NCBI GenBank assembly: GCA_028691435.1
Contig: JAQUZG010000035.1
Span: forward strand, 1 to 6,086
DNA: 6,086 nucleotides
Source of the DNA: Candidatus Iainarchaeum sp.
GTDB lineage: Archaea > Iainarchaeota > Iainarchaeia > Iainarchaeales > JAAZKV01
Direction of reading: 5' to 3'
This document shows positions 5,583 through 6,086 of this stretch, in pieces. The notes below the pieces were generated by a model. That model saw only the letters and a list, made by a program, of their open reading frames with translations, did no database searches and was not told the origin of the DNA. Position 1 is the first letter of the stretch. The number at the start of each line of letters is the position of its first letter. The position numbers and the translations under genes are program-made.

Positions 5583-6086
5583 ATGCTTGAAAATTTTTTA
5601 TCAATTTTAATTGCTTTTGGGCCAATTGGTCTTTTTATGGCTTCAATTATCGGCAATGCTACTTTATTTTTACCTTTACCAATTGATATTTTAATAATCC
5701 CTTTGGCGTCAATTGATTATTTTGGTTTAGGTATTCTTTCTCCATTAATTTTGGCATTCATTGTTGGGCTTGGTGCTGCAATTGGAGAAATGAGCGGGTA
5801 TTTTGTTGGATTAGCAGGAATAAGTAGTTTTGAAAAATTAAAAAATAAACAATTTCAAAATTTAAACGAATTGAAGGCTAAACTTGATAAATGGGGGATG
5901 TGGCTGATTGCTTTTTTTGCATTTACTCCACTTCCATTTGATTTAATTGGAATAGTTGCAGGAATATCAAAATATTCAAAAGTTAAATTTTTTATTGGTT
6001 GTTTTGTTGGTAAATTTCCACGATATATTATACTTTGTTATGCTGGATATTTTGGAATACAATTTATAACTTCTATTTTTGCTGGT
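5583..6086 (+). CDS. DedA/SNARE-associated (VTT domain) membrane protein, C-terminus cut by window edge
   Basis: These are the first 168 residues of a polytopic membrane protein, open at the right edge. Hydrophobic stretches lie at about 5-40, 47-79, 106-128 and 134-165. The VTT-domain signatures are GEMSGYFVG (68-76) with Glu69, FTPLPFDLIGIVAG (114-127) with the two prolines of the re-entrant loop, and GKFPRY (143-148) with Arg147. DedA-family proteins are linked to undecaprenyl-phosphate or lipid flipping and membrane homeostasis; the archaeal substrate is unknown. About 20-40 residues are probably missing. The ATG at 5583 has no Shine-Dalgarno site but sits about 24 bases from a TATA box. 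Four of its 19 glycines use GGG, somewhat more than in the neighbouring genes, though the sample is small. It is divergent from the translation operon and functionally unrelated as far as I can see. Confidence 0.9.
   Translation, partial: MLENFLSILIAFGPIGLFMASIIGNATLFLPLPIDILIIPLASIDYFGLGILSPLILAFIVGLGAAIGEMSGYFVGLAGISSFEKLKNKQFQNLNELKAKLDKWGMWLIAFFAFTPLPFDLIGIVAGISKYSKVKFFIGCFVGKFPRYIILCYAGYFGIQFITSIFAG

Noticed and set aside
1..6086. Search for CRISPR arrays, tRNA or rRNA genes, insertion sequences or defence genes
   Set aside because: No regularly spaced repeats, cloverleaf-like G-C stems, transposase motifs or terminal repeats were seen; almost all bases are accounted for by housekeeping genes.

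Overview
The window is a compact, AT-rich stretch of archaeal chromosome (roughly 27% G+C in the line I counted). Every recognisable gene is archaeal or archaeal/eukaryotic in type: both subunits of topoisomerase VI, a Dim2/Pno1-like KH protein, a Rio1 kinase, initiation factors aIF1A and aIF2-beta, and a DUF424 protein. Archaeal signals match: BRE/TATA-like boxes, GGTGA and GTGAT ribosome binding sites, and one apparently leaderless gene. The divergent protein sequences and extreme AT bias suggest a DPANN lineage such as Woesearchaeota or Pacearchaeota, but that placement is inference.

Seven genes lie head to tail on the minus strand. In transcription order they are aIF2-beta (5402-4992), DUF424 (4980-4687, TTG start), aIF1A (4667-4290), Rio1 (4261-3476), the KH protein (3414-2896), Top6B (2799-1132) and Top6A (1130 to the left edge, missing only its last few residues). 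The first four are 11 to 28 bases apart and look like one operon. The KH gene follows after 61 bases and may have an extra internal promoter. A 96-base gap with a T-rich terminator-like element and a very good BRE/TATA box then starts a separate top6B-top6A unit, whose two genes are one base apart.

A 180-base AT-rich gap (5403-5582) separates this block from a divergent plus-strand membrane protein of the DedA/SNARE-associated (VTT) family. That gene runs off the right edge and appears to be read from a leaderless transcript.

Functionally, the operon gathers small-subunit work: start-site selection (aIF2-beta, aIF1A) and late 30S maturation (Rio1, Dim2-like KH protein). DUF424 is the one member without a known job. 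The downstream unit encodes the complete A2B2 type IIB topoisomerase. This order of translation factors, Rio1, KH protein and topoisomerase VI is, from memory, a known archaeal neighbourhood, so I see no new defence, mobile or other exotic system here. The points most worth a second look are DUF424 and its start region, a CxxC motif in the Top6B ATP lid, the long aIF1A N-terminal tail, and near-identical initiation modules reused at different genes.
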